A stretch of DNA of 64,000 bases from JBGSQR01 sp964509295 (GTDB lineage: Bacteria > Desulfobacterota > Desulfuromonadia > Geobacterales > Pseudopelobacteraceae): positions 1 through 64,000 of the forward strand of contig CAZDWS010000015.1 of assembly GCA_964509295.1 (NCBI GenBank). Direction: 5' to 3'. A program made the position numbers and the translations under genes. Under the pieces are notes generated by a model, which worked only from the letters and a program-made list of their open reading frames with translations, did no database searches and was not told the origin of the DNA. Shown here piece by piece: positions 26,101 to 34,899 of this stretch (the stretch's first letter is position 1; each line of letters opens with the position of its first letter).

Positions 26101-27407
26101 TGCTTGACGCACTTAAAAACATTTTTAGAATCCCCGAACTGAAAAATAGGGTTTTATTTTCTTTAGGTATGCTTGCTGTTTATCGTGTTGGGTGTCACAT
26201 ACCTACACCAGGAATTGATCGGGTTGCACTCGCTCATTTTTTTAAACAGGCACAGGGAACCCTGCTCGGGCTATTTGATATGTTTTCAGGAGGCGCTTTA
26301 GAGCGTCTGTCTGTTTTTGCCCTTGGCATTATGCCATACATATCGTCTTCTATTATTTTTCAGTTGCTTACTGTTGTAGTGCCAGCAATTGAAAAGCTTT
26401 CTAAAGAGGGTGAGTCTGGAAGAAAGAAAATCACTCAATATACTCGATATGGCACTGTAGTTCTAAGTGTCGTTCAAGGACTTGGCATTGCAATAGGTCT
26501 CGAAAGTATGCGTGGTCCTGCTAATGAGCTAGTTGTGCCTGCTCCCGGGTGGTCATTTCGACTTTTGACCGTATTGACATTAACAGCCGGAACTGCATTT
26601 ATCATGTGGCTTGGTGAACAGATGTCAGAAAGGGGTATCGGTAATGGTATCTCTTTAATAATCTTTGCTGGTATTGTCGTTGGAATTCCAAATGCTATTG
26701 GGAATACGATCAAACTTTTAAGTGCTGGTCAGTTGTCGTTATTTGTTATTGTTTTTGTTCTAGCGTTAATGTTTGCAGTAATTGCAGGAATTGTATTTGT
26801 AGAGCGTGGCCAGCGACGGCTACCCATACATTATGCTAAACGTGTGGTCGGGCTAAAAACCTTTAACTCGCAATCGTCTCATTTGCCTTTGAAGGTAAAT
26901 ATGGCAGGTGTTATACCTCCGATTTTTGCATCATCAATTATTATGTTTCCAGCTACCATAGCTAACTTCATTGATATTCCTTGGGTTCAACAGGCGGCTA
27001 AAAACCTGACTCCTGGGCATCTGATCTACAACGTGTTTTTTGTTGCTTTCATCGTTTTTTTCTGCTACTTCTATACGGCTGTAACATTTAACCCGATTGA
27101 TGTGGCTGAGAATATTAAAAAGCACGGTGGCTATATACCTGGAATAAGGCCTGGCAAAGAGACTTCCGATTTTATGGATAGTGTTTTGACTAGATTGACC
27201 TTTGCTGGGGCTATATATATATCAATAGTTTGTGTTTTGCCTTCTGTGCTTATCAGTAAGTTTAATCTGCCCTTTTATTTTGGTGGAACTGCTTTGTTAA
27301 TTGCAGTCGGTGTTGGCATGGATACAGTAGCTCAAATCGAATCGCATTTGATTACCCGCAATTATGAAGGTTTTCTTAAAGGCGTTAGGATTAGGGGGCG
27401 TAGATAG
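26100..27407 (+). CDS. secY: Preprotein translocase subunit SecY
   Basis: A 435-residue channel protein of the inner membrane with about ten membrane helices. Recognisable parts are the N-terminal RNRVLFSLGMLAVYRVG-like region (here KNRVLF), GGALERLSVFALGIMPYISS, ERGIGNGISLIIFAGIV and KRVVGLKTFNSQSSHLPLKV before helix 7, and ENIKKHGGYIPGIRPGKET in the ribosome/SecA-binding cytoplasmic loop. The GTG start overlaps the rplO stop by one base, and adk overlaps the secY stop in the same way. Confidence 0.98.
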   Translation: MLDALKNIFRIPELKNRVLFSLGMLAVYRVGCHIPTPGIDRVALAHFFKQAQGTLLGLFDMFSGGALERLSVFALGIMPYISSSIIFQLLTVVVPAIEKLSKEGESGRKKITQYTRYGTVVLSVVQGLGIAIGLESMRGPANELVVPAPGWSFRLLTVLTLTAGTAFIMWLGEQMSERGIGNGISLIIFAGIVVGIPNAIGNTIKLLSAGQLSLFVIVFVLALMFAVIAGIVFVERGQRRLPIHYAKRVVGLKTFNSQSSHLPLKVNMAGVIPPIFASSIIMFPATIANFIDIPWVQQAAKNLTPGHLIYNVFFVAFIVFFCYFYTAVTFNPIDVAENIKKHGGYIPGIRPGKETSDFMDSVLTRLTFAGAIYISIVCVLPSVLISKFNLPFYFGGTALLIAVGVGMDTVAQIESHLITRNYEGFLKGVRIRGRR

Positions 27408-28051
27408 TGAATCTGGTGCTTTTTGGTCCTCCTGGCGCTGGTAAAGGCACTCAAGCAGTTTTTCTGGTTGAGAGGTATTGCGTGCCACAGATATCTACGG
27501 GAGACCTTTTGAGGGCAGCTGTAAAGGCTGGCACACCGGTAGGCTTGAAAGCGCAAGCAATAATGAGTTCCGGTGGTCTTGTTCCGGACGAAGTAGTTCT
27601 TGAGATCGTTAAAAATAGAATTGTGCAGCCTGATTGTTCTGATGGATTTATTCTAGATGGTTTTCCTCGAACAATTCCACAGGCTGATGCACTAGATAAA
27701 ATTCTTCTAGATTTAGGCAAATCGATTGAGCATGTTATTTCTCTTGAGCTGCCTAGTGATTTAATTGTTCAAAGGTTGTCAGGACGTCGTACCTGTTCTG
27801 TTTGCGGTAAAGGGTGTCACGTTGATAATGCGCCTCCAAAGATTGAAGGTCAGTGTGATTTTTGTGGCGGCCATTTGTTGCAACGGGATGATGATAAGGC
27901 AGAGTCAGTATCTAACCGTCTGAATGTTTATGAGCAGCAAACAGCTCCCTTAAAGGCTTACTATGATAAGGTTGGTTTGCTTCGTAGGGTAGATGGCTCC
28001 AAGTCTATTGATGAAACGCAGTTACAGATAAATAAGCTGCTAAAAGGGTGA
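27407..28051 (+). CDS. adk: Adenylate kinase
   Basis: A 214-residue cytoplasmic enzyme that converts ATP plus AMP to two ADP. It has the P-loop GPPGAGKGTQA near the N-terminus, GFPRTIPQA, and a long LID domain with four cysteines (CSVCGKGCH and DFCGG) indicating a structural zinc, as in many Gram-positive and deltaproteobacterial enzymes. GTG start with GGGGGCGTAGATA upstream. It follows secY and precedes map, the usual spc order. Confidence 0.98.
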   Translation: MNLVLFGPPGAGKGTQAVFLVERYCVPQISTGDLLRAAVKAGTPVGLKAQAIMSSGGLVPDEVVLEIVKNRIVQPDCSDGFILDGFPRTIPQADALDKILLDLGKSIEHVISLELPSDLIVQRLSGRRTCSVCGKGCHVDNAPPKIEGQCDFCGGHLLQRDDDKAESVSNRLNVYEQQTAPLKAYYDKVGLLRRVDGSKSIDETQLQINKLLKG

Positions 28052-28054
28052 CGA

Positions 28055-28804
28055 GTGATAGTCCTTAAATCTCCTCGTGAGATTGAGCGCATGCGGGTCC
28101 CTTGCAGGATGGTTGCTGAAATTTTGGAACTGCTTGCTGAAAAGGTTAAGCCAGGTGTCACAACACGAGATTTAGAACAGTTGGCAAGTACTGAATCACG
28201 TAAGCGTAATGCCAAAGCCGCTTTTAAAGGTTATCATGGCTATCCAAGTGCTCTTTGTTGCTCTCCGAATAATCAAGTCGTTCATGGGATGCCAACAGAT
28301 GAGCCATTAAAGTCTGGCGATATTTTGAGTCTTGACTTTGGTATATTGTATGATGATTTTTATGGTGATTCTGCAATTACTCTTGCAGTTGGAGAAATTG
28401 GAGATGGTTCAAAGCGACTGCTAAAGACAACTAACGAGTCCCTTTATGAAGGTATTCAAAAGGCAGTACCCGGTAACAGATTGTTTGATATATCTTTTGC
28501 AATTCAGGATTATGTTGAAAATAGAGGGTTTTCTGTAGTTAGAGATTTTGTCGGTCACGGTATTGGTAAAAGTTTGCATGAAGACCCGCAAATTCCTAAT
28601 TATGGTTCTCCGGGTAAAGGTATTATTTTAAAGGCTGGGATGGTTTTGGCCATTGAGCCGATGATAAATGAGAAGTCTCATCAAGTTAAAGTATTGGAAG
28701 ACGGCTGGACTGTTATAACATTAGATGGTGGACTATCTGCTCACTTTGAGCACACAGTTGCAATAACAGATAAAGGTCCTGATATTTTAACGCGTTTAGT
28801 TTAA
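28055..28804 (+). CDS. map: Methionine aminopeptidase, type I
   Basis: A 249-residue enzyme that removes the initiator methionine from nascent proteins. The metal ligands appear in order: FGILYDDFYGDSA (two Asp), GHGIGKSLHEDP (His), IEPMIN (Glu) and FEHTVAI (Glu); the substrate His is in KGYHGYPSALC. No N-terminal zinc extension. GTG start after AAAGGGTGACGA, 3 bases after adk. infA, which often follows map, is absent; rpmJ comes next. Confidence 0.97.
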   Translation: MIVLKSPREIERMRVPCRMVAEILELLAEKVKPGVTTRDLEQLASTESRKRNAKAAFKGYHGYPSALCCSPNNQVVHGMPTDEPLKSGDILSLDFGILYDDFYGDSAITLAVGEIGDGSKRLLKTTNESLYEGIQKAVPGNRLFDISFAIQDYVENRGFSVVRDFVGHGIGKSLHEDPQIPNYGSPGKGIILKAGMVLAIEPMINEKSHQVKVLEDGWTVITLDGGLSAHFEHTVAITDKGPDILTRLV

Positions 28805-28822
28805 TGCGTGAAGGGGTGTATT

Positions 28823-28936
28823 ATGAAAGTTAGGGCTTCAGTTAAAAAAATCTGCGATAAATGTAAGATTATCAAGCGTAAGGGTATTGTCCGCGTTATC
28901 TGCGATATCCCTAAGCATTCCCAGCGTCAGGGATGA
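28823..28936 (+). CDS. rpmJ: 50S ribosomal protein L36
   Basis: A 37-residue zinc-binding L36: MKVRASVKKICDKCKIIKRK, then VRVICDIPKHSQRQG, with the C-C-C-H zinc ligands of the C+ type. The ATG follows GAAGGGGTGTATT. Too short for most gene callers but fully family-typical. It leads the alpha operon genes rpsM-rpsK-rpsD-rpoA-rplQ. Confidence 0.97.
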   Translation: MKVRASVKKICDKCKIIKRKGIVRVICDIPKHSQRQG

Positions 28937-28958
28937 GTAATTAAAGGAGGACGATCAA

Positions 28959-29327
28959 TTGGCACGAATTGCTGGTATTGATTTACCAAAGAACAAGAGA
29001 ATAGTAGTTGCCCTGACCTATATTTATGGAATCGGTAGCTCAACAGCGGAAACAATTCTTGAAACAACCAAGATTGATCCAGATACTCGTACAGATAAGC
29101 TCACTGAGGCTGATGTGTCTCGTTTACGCGACGAAATCGACCGTAACAGCAAGGTTGAAGGTGATCTTCGCCGTGAGATATCAATGAACATAAAGCGATT
29201 GATGGATCTTGGCTGCTATCGCGGATTGCGACACAGAAAAGGTCTTCCTTGCAGAGGCCAGCGTACAAAGACTAATGCTCGTACTCGTAAAGGCCCAGCA
29301 CGTACTGTTGCTGGTAAGAAGAAATAA
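28959..29327 (+). CDS. rpsM: 30S ribosomal protein S13
   Basis: A 122-residue S13 in the 30S head, touching the P-site tRNA through its basic tail. It begins (M)ARIAGIDLPKNKRIVVALTY and contains RGLRHRKGLPCRGQRTKTNA. TTG start after AAAGGAGGACGATCAA. Standard length, 22 bases after rpmJ. Confidence 0.98.
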   Translation: MARIAGIDLPKNKRIVVALTYIYGIGSSTAETILETTKIDPDTRTDKLTEADVSRLRDEIDRNSKVEGDLRREISMNIKRLMDLGCYRGLRHRKGLPCRGQRTKTNARTRKGPARTVAGKKK

Positions 29328-29352
29328 TTATATTTAGTCCTGGAGAATTAGA

Positions 29353-29748
29353 ATGGCAAGTCCAGCTAAGAAAGTAGTTCGTAAGAAAAAAGAGCGTAAA
29401 AATATTACTAATGGTGTAGCTCATATTCAGGCTACTTTTAACAACACCATTATTACTATTACAGATCCTGTTGGAAATGTAATCGCTTGGTCAACATCCG
29501 GTGCAAAAGGTTTTAAAGGTTCTCGCAAGAGTACACCTTTTGCTGCTCAGATTGCTGCCGAAGATTGCGCTAAAAAGGCTCAGGAGCACGGTCTCAGAAA
29601 TATCGAGGTCTATGTGAAAGGTCCTGGATCAGGTCGTGAGTCGGCTCTCCGAGCTCTTCAGGCGGCAGGTTTCAATGTCAGTTTCATTAAGGATGTGACA
29701 CCGATTCCACATAACGGTTGTCGTCCGCCCAAGAGAAGAAGAGTTTAA
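29353..29748 (+). CDS. rpsK: 30S ribosomal protein S11
   Basis: A 131-residue platform protein near the messenger exit and E site (GVAHIQATFNNTIITITD; WSTSGAKGFKGSRKSTPFAA; TPIPHNGCRPPKRRRV). ATG follows CCTGGAGAATTAGA. Conserved order between rpsM and rpsD. Confidence 0.98.
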   Translation: MASPAKKVVRKKKERKNITNGVAHIQATFNNTIITITDPVGNVIAWSTSGAKGFKGSRKSTPFAAQIAAEDCAKKAQEHGLRNIEVYVKGPGSGRESALRALQAAGFNVSFIKDVTPIPHNGCRPPKRRRV

Positions 29749-29778
29749 TTCGCGTTAACCATTTCAAGGAGGTTTGCA

Positions 29779-30405
29779 TTGGCTCGTTATACAGGACCTT
29801 CGTGCCGTTTGTGCAGAAGAGAAAACATGGAATTATTTTTGAAGGGGGATCGATGCTACACTGATAAGTGTGCCATCAAACGTCGTAACTATCCTCCTGG
29901 GCAACATGGACAAGGCCGTTCAAAGGTCTCTGCATACGGCGTTCAGTTGCGTGAAAAACAAAAAGTCAGACGTATCTACGGTCTTTTGGAAAAACAGTTC
30001 CGTGGATATTTTGCTGAGGCTGATCGTATGAAGGGTGTTACCGGCGAGAATCTGCTTTCACTTCTTGAAAGACGTCTGGATAATGTTGTTTATCGTCTCG
30101 GCTTTGCATCTTCACGTACCGAATCACGCCAGATTGTAAGACACGGTCATTTTACTCTGAATGGTAAAAAGGTTAATATTCCTTCTATTCAGGTTAAAGT
30201 TAACGATGTTGTTACACTTCGCGAAAAAAGCACTAAAATTGCTTCTATTAATGAAGCACTTGAAGCTGTCGTTCGTCGCGGTGTTCCGCAATGGCTTGAA
30301 CTTGATAAAGATGGTTTTAAGGGAAGTGTAAAAGCGTTACCAATACGCGAAGATATCACTACTCCAATTCAAGAACAGCTGGTTGTTGAACTTTATTCCA
30401 AGTAA
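29779..30405 (+). CDS. rpsD: 30S ribosomal protein S4, zinc-type
   Basis: A 208-residue S4, a primary 16S rRNA binder and, in E. coli, repressor of the alpha operon. The N-terminus has CRLCRRENMELFLKGDRC and CAIK, giving four cysteines of the zinc (C+) form. The S4 RNA-binding domain starts near RRLDNVVYRLGFASSRTESR. TTG start after TTCAAGGAGGTTTGCA. rpoA follows after a 71-base gap, larger than the other gaps in this operon. Confidence 0.98.
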   Translation: MARYTGPSCRLCRRENMELFLKGDRCYTDKCAIKRRNYPPGQHGQGRSKVSAYGVQLREKQKVRRIYGLLEKQFRGYFAEADRMKGVTGENLLSLLERRLDNVVYRLGFASSRTESRQIVRHGHFTLNGKKVNIPSIQVKVNDVVTLREKSTKIASINEALEAVVRRGVPQWLELDKDGFKGSVKALPIREDITTPIQEQLVVELYSK

Positions 30406-30458
30406 TTGGTTTAACTGATCTGGCTTTTTGAGACTGTAACATCAGAGCCGGACAAATT

Positions 30459-30471
30459 CCTCCGGAGGAGG
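30459..30471 (+). promoter_or_regulatory. rpoA ribosome-binding site with self-complementary CCTCC
   Basis: Just upstream of the rpoA ATG (30477), CCTCC (30459-30463) can pair with GGAGG (30467-30471) across a GGA loop, so the strong Shine-Dalgarno could be hidden in a 5-bp hairpin. A weaker second helix CTGGCT/AGCCGG lies upstream in the same gap. This may tune rpoA translation relative to rpsD. Seen in sequence; effect inferred. Confidence 0.4.
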
Positions 30472-30476
30472 TTGTA

Positions 30477-31499
30477 ATGTATAAAAACTGGCGCGATCTT
30501 ATCAGGCCTAAACAACTTCAATTTGAGAAAGAATCGCTTTCAGATACATATGGTAAATTTTTTGCCGAGCCTTTTGAGCGCGGCTTTGGTACCACACTTG
30601 GTAATTCTTTAAGAAGGATATTGTTGTCATCTCTTCAGGGAGCAGCAATTACCTCAGTACGCATAAAAGGTGTTTTACACGAGTTTTCTGCAATTCAGGG
30701 TGTAACAGAGGATGTCACAGACATTATTCTTAACCTTAAGGGTGTTCGTCTAAAACTTCACTCTGTACCACAGGCAACTATTCGTGTAACTCATAAAGGC
30801 GAAGGTATTGTACGGGCTGGTGATTTTGTTGTCGGTCATAACGTTGAAGTTATGAACCCAGATCACTTGATCGCTACATGCGGTAAAGATGCACATTTTG
30901 AAATGGAAATGACAGTTAAGATGGGTAAAGGTTATGTCTCTGCTGATCGCAATCGCGATGAGAAGGCACCTGTTGGAACAATCCCTATTGATGCTATTTA
31001 TTCACCAATCAAAAAAGTAAATTTTACCGTTTCAAATGCTCGTGTCGGTCAGATGACTGATTATGATAAATTGACTCTTGAAATATGGACTGATGGTAGT
31101 GGCAAACCAGAAGATGCTCTTGCTTACGCTGCTAAGATCATGAAAGAGCAACTTTCAATTTTCATCAACTTTGATGAGGAATCCGAGCCGCAGCAGCTTG
31201 AGGAAACGCAGGAAGAACTGGATAAAATTAACGAGAATCTTTATCGAACAGTTGAAGAACTCGAGCTTTCTGTCCGGTCTGCTAATTGTTTGAAAAATGC
31301 TGGAATTAAGTATATTGGTGAGTTGGTATCTAAAACAGAAGCTGAAATGCTGAAAACACAAAATTTCGGCCGTAAGTCTCTCAATGAAATTAAAGATATT
31401 CTTTGTGATATGGGGCTTACTTTTGGTATGAAGGTTGATGCATTTCCTGAACCCGAAATTCTGCGCCGACTACGTGGTGAGCAAAAAGAAGAAGAGTAA
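30477..31499 (+). CDS. rpoA: DNA-directed RNA polymerase subunit alpha
   Basis: A 340-residue alpha subunit. The N-terminal assembly domain has GFGTTLGNSLRRILLSSLQG (about 36-55). The C-terminal domain with VRSANCLKNAGIKYIGELV and FGRKSLNEIKDIL binds UP elements and activators; the arginine matching E. coli R265 is kept. ATG follows GGAGGAGGTTGTA. Slightly longer than the E. coli protein (329), mostly in the C-terminal tail. rplQ follows 39 bases later. Confidence 0.98.
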   Translation: MYKNWRDLIRPKQLQFEKESLSDTYGKFFAEPFERGFGTTLGNSLRRILLSSLQGAAITSVRIKGVLHEFSAIQGVTEDVTDIILNLKGVRLKLHSVPQATIRVTHKGEGIVRAGDFVVGHNVEVMNPDHLIATCGKDAHFEMEMTVKMGKGYVSADRNRDEKAPVGTIPIDAIYSPIKKVNFTVSNARVGQMTDYDKLTLEIWTDGSGKPEDALAYAAKIMKEQLSIFINFDEESEPQQLEETQEELDKINENLYRTVEELELSVRSANCLKNAGIKYIGELVSKTEAEMLKTQNFGRKSLNEIKDILCDMGLTFGMKVDAFPEPEILRRLRGEQKEEE

Positions 31500-31538
31500 C
31501 ACAACGGATCGTTATCTGTTTCAGAAAGGAAATCAGTT

Positions 31539-31919
31539 ATGCGTCACAACAAAGCGGGTAGACGACTTGGCAGGAAAACCAGCCATCGCGAAGCAATGTT
31601 CAGAAATATGGTCACTTCATTGTTGACCCATGAAAAAATAACAACCACTGATGCTAAGGCTAAGGAAATACGTTCATTTACTGAGAGAATGATAACTCTC
31701 GGTAAACGCGGTGACCTTCACTCCATGCGTCTGGCAGCCTCTTTCATTCGTGAAAAGTCTGTTGTGACTAAACTGTTTGCTACTATAGCTCCACGTTATA
31801 TGGACAGACCAGGTGGTTATACAAGGATCATCAAGCTTGGAATTCGTCAGGGTGATACTGCACCAATTTCTTTAATTGAATTGGTAGAAGCCGAAATGAC
31901 ACCCAAGGCAGCCAAGTAG
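31539..31919 (+). CDS. rplQ: 50S ribosomal protein L17
   Basis: A 126-residue L17 (MRHNKAGRRLGRKTSHREAM; FRNMVTSLLTHEKITTTDAK; DRPGGYTRIIKLGIRQGD). It sits by the tunnel exit. ATG follows AGAAAGGAAATCAGTT. It is the last gene of the long str-S10-spc-alpha series, followed 34 bases later by a strong terminator. Confidence 0.98.
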   Translation: MRHNKAGRRLGRKTSHREAMFRNMVTSLLTHEKITTTDAKAKEIRSFTERMITLGKRGDLHSMRLAASFIREKSVVTKLFATIAPRYMDRPGGYTRIIKLGIRQGDTAPISLIELVEAEMTPKAAK

Positions 31920-31952
31920 CTTAAAGTTGATTTGATTAGACTTAAATGTAAA

Positions 31953-31986
31953 CAAAAGGCAAGGGCTTCACCCTTGCCTTTTGTTG
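31953..31986. terminator. Bidirectional intrinsic terminator between rplQ and yaaR
   Basis: CAAAAGGCAAGGG (31953-31965) pairs perfectly with CCCTTGCCTTTTG (31971-31983) around a 5-base loop, with T-rich sequence on both strands at the stem base. It ends the ribosomal super-operon on the plus strand and the convergent yaaR gene on the minus strand. Confidence 0.93.
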
Positions 31987-31992
31987 TTTATA

Positions 31993-32439
31993 TTAAGTAA
32001 TAAGATCTACAACCAAACCTTTTATGCCAACGATATTTGCTGTTATTTTCATGTTATTTCTTTGCTCGTTTACAATAAGTTCATAAAGTTTATCCGCTTC
32101 GTTATTGATTACAGTGATAACCTCAAAATATCGAGGGTTATGAGCTGTCCCACCAATTTTATCTAACCGATATGCTTCGTTTCCTACGCGTTTTGCTAGT
32201 TGTCCCAAAAGTTCTCGAAACTTCTTGAAATTTGCAAGAGTAGGTTCTTTAGCCAGAGTGTCACCATAAAAATCTATTTCTTGCTTAAGTTGTTCAACAT
32301 CCTGTTTGTAGGTGCTGCCTGAATTTTGTTGGATTGATAATTCAGAGTCAAAGAGACTGGAAACCAGTTTTTTTATGGGAGAACTTTTGCTTGATTTCTT
32401 GTCAAGGTCTCTAAGTGCCGAAGTGTCTTCTATTCGCAT
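31993..32439 (-). CDS. YaaR family protein (DUF327)
   Basis: A 148-residue acidic/basic helical protein, begins MRIEDTSALRDLDKKSSKSS and contains QEIDFYGDTLAKEPTLANFK and VGNEAYRLDKIGGTAHNPRY, recognisable as the YaaR/DUF327 family, whose function is not established. No signal peptide or membrane segment. The ATG at 32439 is chosen because AGGAGTTGTC precedes it; a longer in-frame reading would add 38 poorly conserved residues. It converges on rplQ and diverges from ntrY. Confidence 0.8.
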   Translation of the reverse strand: MRIEDTSALRDLDKKSSKSSPIKKLVSSLFDSELSIQQNSGSTYKQDVEQLKQEIDFYGDTLAKEPTLANFKKFRELLGQLAKRVGNEAYRLDKIGGTAHNPRYFEVITVINNEADKLYELIVNEQRNNMKITANIVGIKGLVVDLIT

Positions 32440-32625
32440 GACAACTCCTGTATTTAAAATGATTGAATAATACCATAGTATCCGAACTCTTACAATTGCA
32501 GTGAAAATGCAACAATCAGTTTTGTTCAATATGTAGATGTGATACAAAGACAAATAATAAATGATAGGTCAATTTGGTTAAAGTGGCTGTTTTCTTAATA
32601 TTGTTGCAATGCTGGAGATTTTCTT

Positions 32626-34842
32626 ATGTCACCAAAGAATAACCTCACAGAACGCCGTAAAAGGATTCGTGAAGGTCTGATTATAATTCTTGCGATTATC
32701 CTGATTGCTTTTTTAACCAAAGCAGAAATACGTTTAACTCAGTTGAGCGTTGATTCAGCGATTGGTAGTAATATAGCGATTTTTGCCGTAATTAATATTG
32801 TTATTCTGCTTGTTATATTACTTGTTTATCTTGTCTGTCGCAATGTTGTTAAGCTTCTGGTTGAAAGCCGCTCAAATCCTCTGGGAGCGAGGCTGCGAAC
32901 GAAACTGGTCATGTCTTTTGTAGGATTGTCACTCGTTCCCACAATGTTGCTATTTTTTGCGGCTGCCGGATTCATAAATAATACAATTCATAACTGGTTT
33001 AATAACCAAATCGAGACGTCACTTAGTGAGTCACTCGAAGTAGCTCAAACCTATTATAAAAACTCAGCAACAAATGCTCTTTATTATGGCCGCCAAATCA
33101 GTGTATTTATACGGACTCAGAAACTTTTGAATCAGGACAATCTACCGCAGCTAAAGGAATTGATCAGGCAAAAACAGAAAGAATATAATCTCGGTGTAGT
33201 TGAGGTTTATTCAGCGCAGAAAGAAGAACTTGTCAGAGCGTCGAACCCTGATGTGCCTAAAGGTGAATTTACCAACCCGGCATCGGAAGATATTATGCGC
33301 GCTCTTTCTGGTAATGAACTTTCCCGTATAAATACGGTTGGAAAGGCGGATCTGATCAGAGGTATTGTTCCTATATACTCGACCTGGAATGATAAGGATG
33401 TGGTTGGGGCTGTTGTAGTTAACTACTATGTCCCATATTCTCTTGTAAATAAAATGAAAGAGATTACTCAGTCTTATAATGAGTTTAAACAGCTGAAGAT
33501 ATTAAAAAACCCGATCCGGGCAGGATATATTTTAACATTATTTCTTATTACAACAGTAATTGTTTTCTTTGCGTACTGGATGGCCGTCTATTTGGCAAAC
33601 AGCATGACCAAGCCGGTTCAGGAGTTAGTTGAAGCAACAAGAGAAGTCGCAAACGGTAATCTTGATGTACAAATAAAGTTGGAGTCTGGTGATGAAATTG
33701 GAATGCTTGTTCAGTCTTTCAATAAAATGACTAATGACTTACAGACTAAACAGTTGGCTTTGAATTCTTTTAACGCAGAACTTTCACGCATTAACCTTGA
33801 AATTGAGCAGCGTCGCAGATATATGGCAATTGTACTTCGCAACGTTGCAGCGGGAGTTATTTCAACCGACAAGAGCGGAATAATTACTACAATTAACAAG
33901 TCGGCTGAAATGCTGCTTAATATTAATACAGGTACTGTTATAGGTAAAAATTTCCGTGAAATATTGAAGGGTGCTGATCTTGAAATAGTAAAGGAAACTT
34001 TGCGTGATCTTCTGGCCGCAAGGCAGGATACCGTTAATAGGCAGATTTCTGTTGAAATTCACGGAGTCAGAAAGGTTCTGCACCTTCATCTGACAATGCT
34101 ACGAGATGATGCCGGTGATTTTCTAGGTACAGTACTTGTGCTTGATGATTTAACCCAGGTTATGAAGGTGCAACGTATGGCGGCCTGGAGAGAGGTTGCC
34201 AGGCGTATTGCCCATGAAATAAAAAACCCGCTGACACCAATTCAGCTTTCGGCACAGAGACTTAGAAAACGTTATTTGTCTCGCTTCAGCGATGATGAGA
34301 AGGTTTTTGATGAGTGTACCGAGATGATTATTAAGTCTGTTGATGAACTGAAAACCCTTGTAAATGAGTTTTCTAACTTTGCCAGAATGCCAGCTATTAA
34401 TCCGGAACCCAATGATCTTAATTCGATTATTAGAGAGACACTTACGCTTTACCAGGAAGCTCACAGAAAGGTTGAGTTTGTTTTTGAAGCTGATTCAAGG
34501 CTTCCGCAACTGGTAATTGATAGAGATCAGATCAAGCGCGTTGTAATAAATATTCTAGAAAATTCTTTAGCGGCAATGGCCGAGCAGGGTAAGATTGAGA
34601 TCAAAAGTCTTTTTGATAACGAGCTTAAGATGGCTTCACTTACAATTGCCGACAATGGCCCCGGTATACCTGCTGAAGACAAACCTCGTCTGTTTGAACC
34701 CTATTTTTCCACTAAGAAAACCGGTACAGGCTTAGGACTGGCTATAGTTAATAGTATTATCTCTGACCATAACGGATTTGTGCGTGTCAGAGATAACCAC
34801 CCGCAGGGTGCATGTTTTGTCGTGGAACTACCTGTTGGTTAA
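32626..34842 (+). CDS. ntrY: Sensor histidine kinase NtrY
   Basis: A 738-residue membrane kinase. Three hydrophobic helices lie in the first 120 residues, then a periplasmic sensing region, another membrane helix (about 298-320), a HAMP domain (MTKPVQELVEATREVANGNL), a PAS domain, the phosphoacceptor H530 in AHEIKNPLTPIQLS, and an ATPase domain (DNGPGIP; FSTKKTGTGLGLAIV). This layout is typical of NtrY, partner of NtrX; in proteobacteria the pair is linked to nitrogen and redox control. The signal sensed here is unknown. ntrX starts 57 bases after the stop. Confidence 0.92.
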   Translation: MSPKNNLTERRKRIREGLIIILAIILIAFLTKAEIRLTQLSVDSAIGSNIAIFAVINIVILLVILLVYLVCRNVVKLLVESRSNPLGARLRTKLVMSFVGLSLVPTMLLFFAAAGFINNTIHNWFNNQIETSLSESLEVAQTYYKNSATNALYYGRQISVFIRTQKLLNQDNLPQLKELIRQKQKEYNLGVVEVYSAQKEELVRASNPDVPKGEFTNPASEDIMRALSGNELSRINTVGKADLIRGIVPIYSTWNDKDVVGAVVVNYYVPYSLVNKMKEITQSYNEFKQLKILKNPIRAGYILTLFLITTVIVFFAYWMAVYLANSMTKPVQELVEATREVANGNLDVQIKLESGDEIGMLVQSFNKMTNDLQTKQLALNSFNAELSRINLEIEQRRRYMAIVLRNVAAGVISTDKSGIITTINKSAEMLLNINTGTVIGKNFREILKGADLEIVKETLRDLLAARQDTVNRQISVEIHGVRKVLHLHLTMLRDDAGDFLGTVLVLDDLTQVMKVQRMAAWREVARRIAHEIKNPLTPIQLSAQRLRKRYLSRFSDDEKVFDECTEMIIKSVDELKTLVNEFSNFARMPAINPEPNDLNSIIRETLTLYQEAHRKVEFVFEADSRLPQLVIDRDQIKRVVINILENSLAAMAEQGKIEIKSLFDNELKMASLTIADNGPGIPAEDKPRLFEPYFSTKKTGTGLGLAIVNSIISDHNGFVRVRDNHPQGACFVVELPVG

Positions 34843-34899
34843 ATAATGTTTGTCTCAATCTCAAACCCGATCTTAGCCTGTTTTTATAAGGAGTATTGA

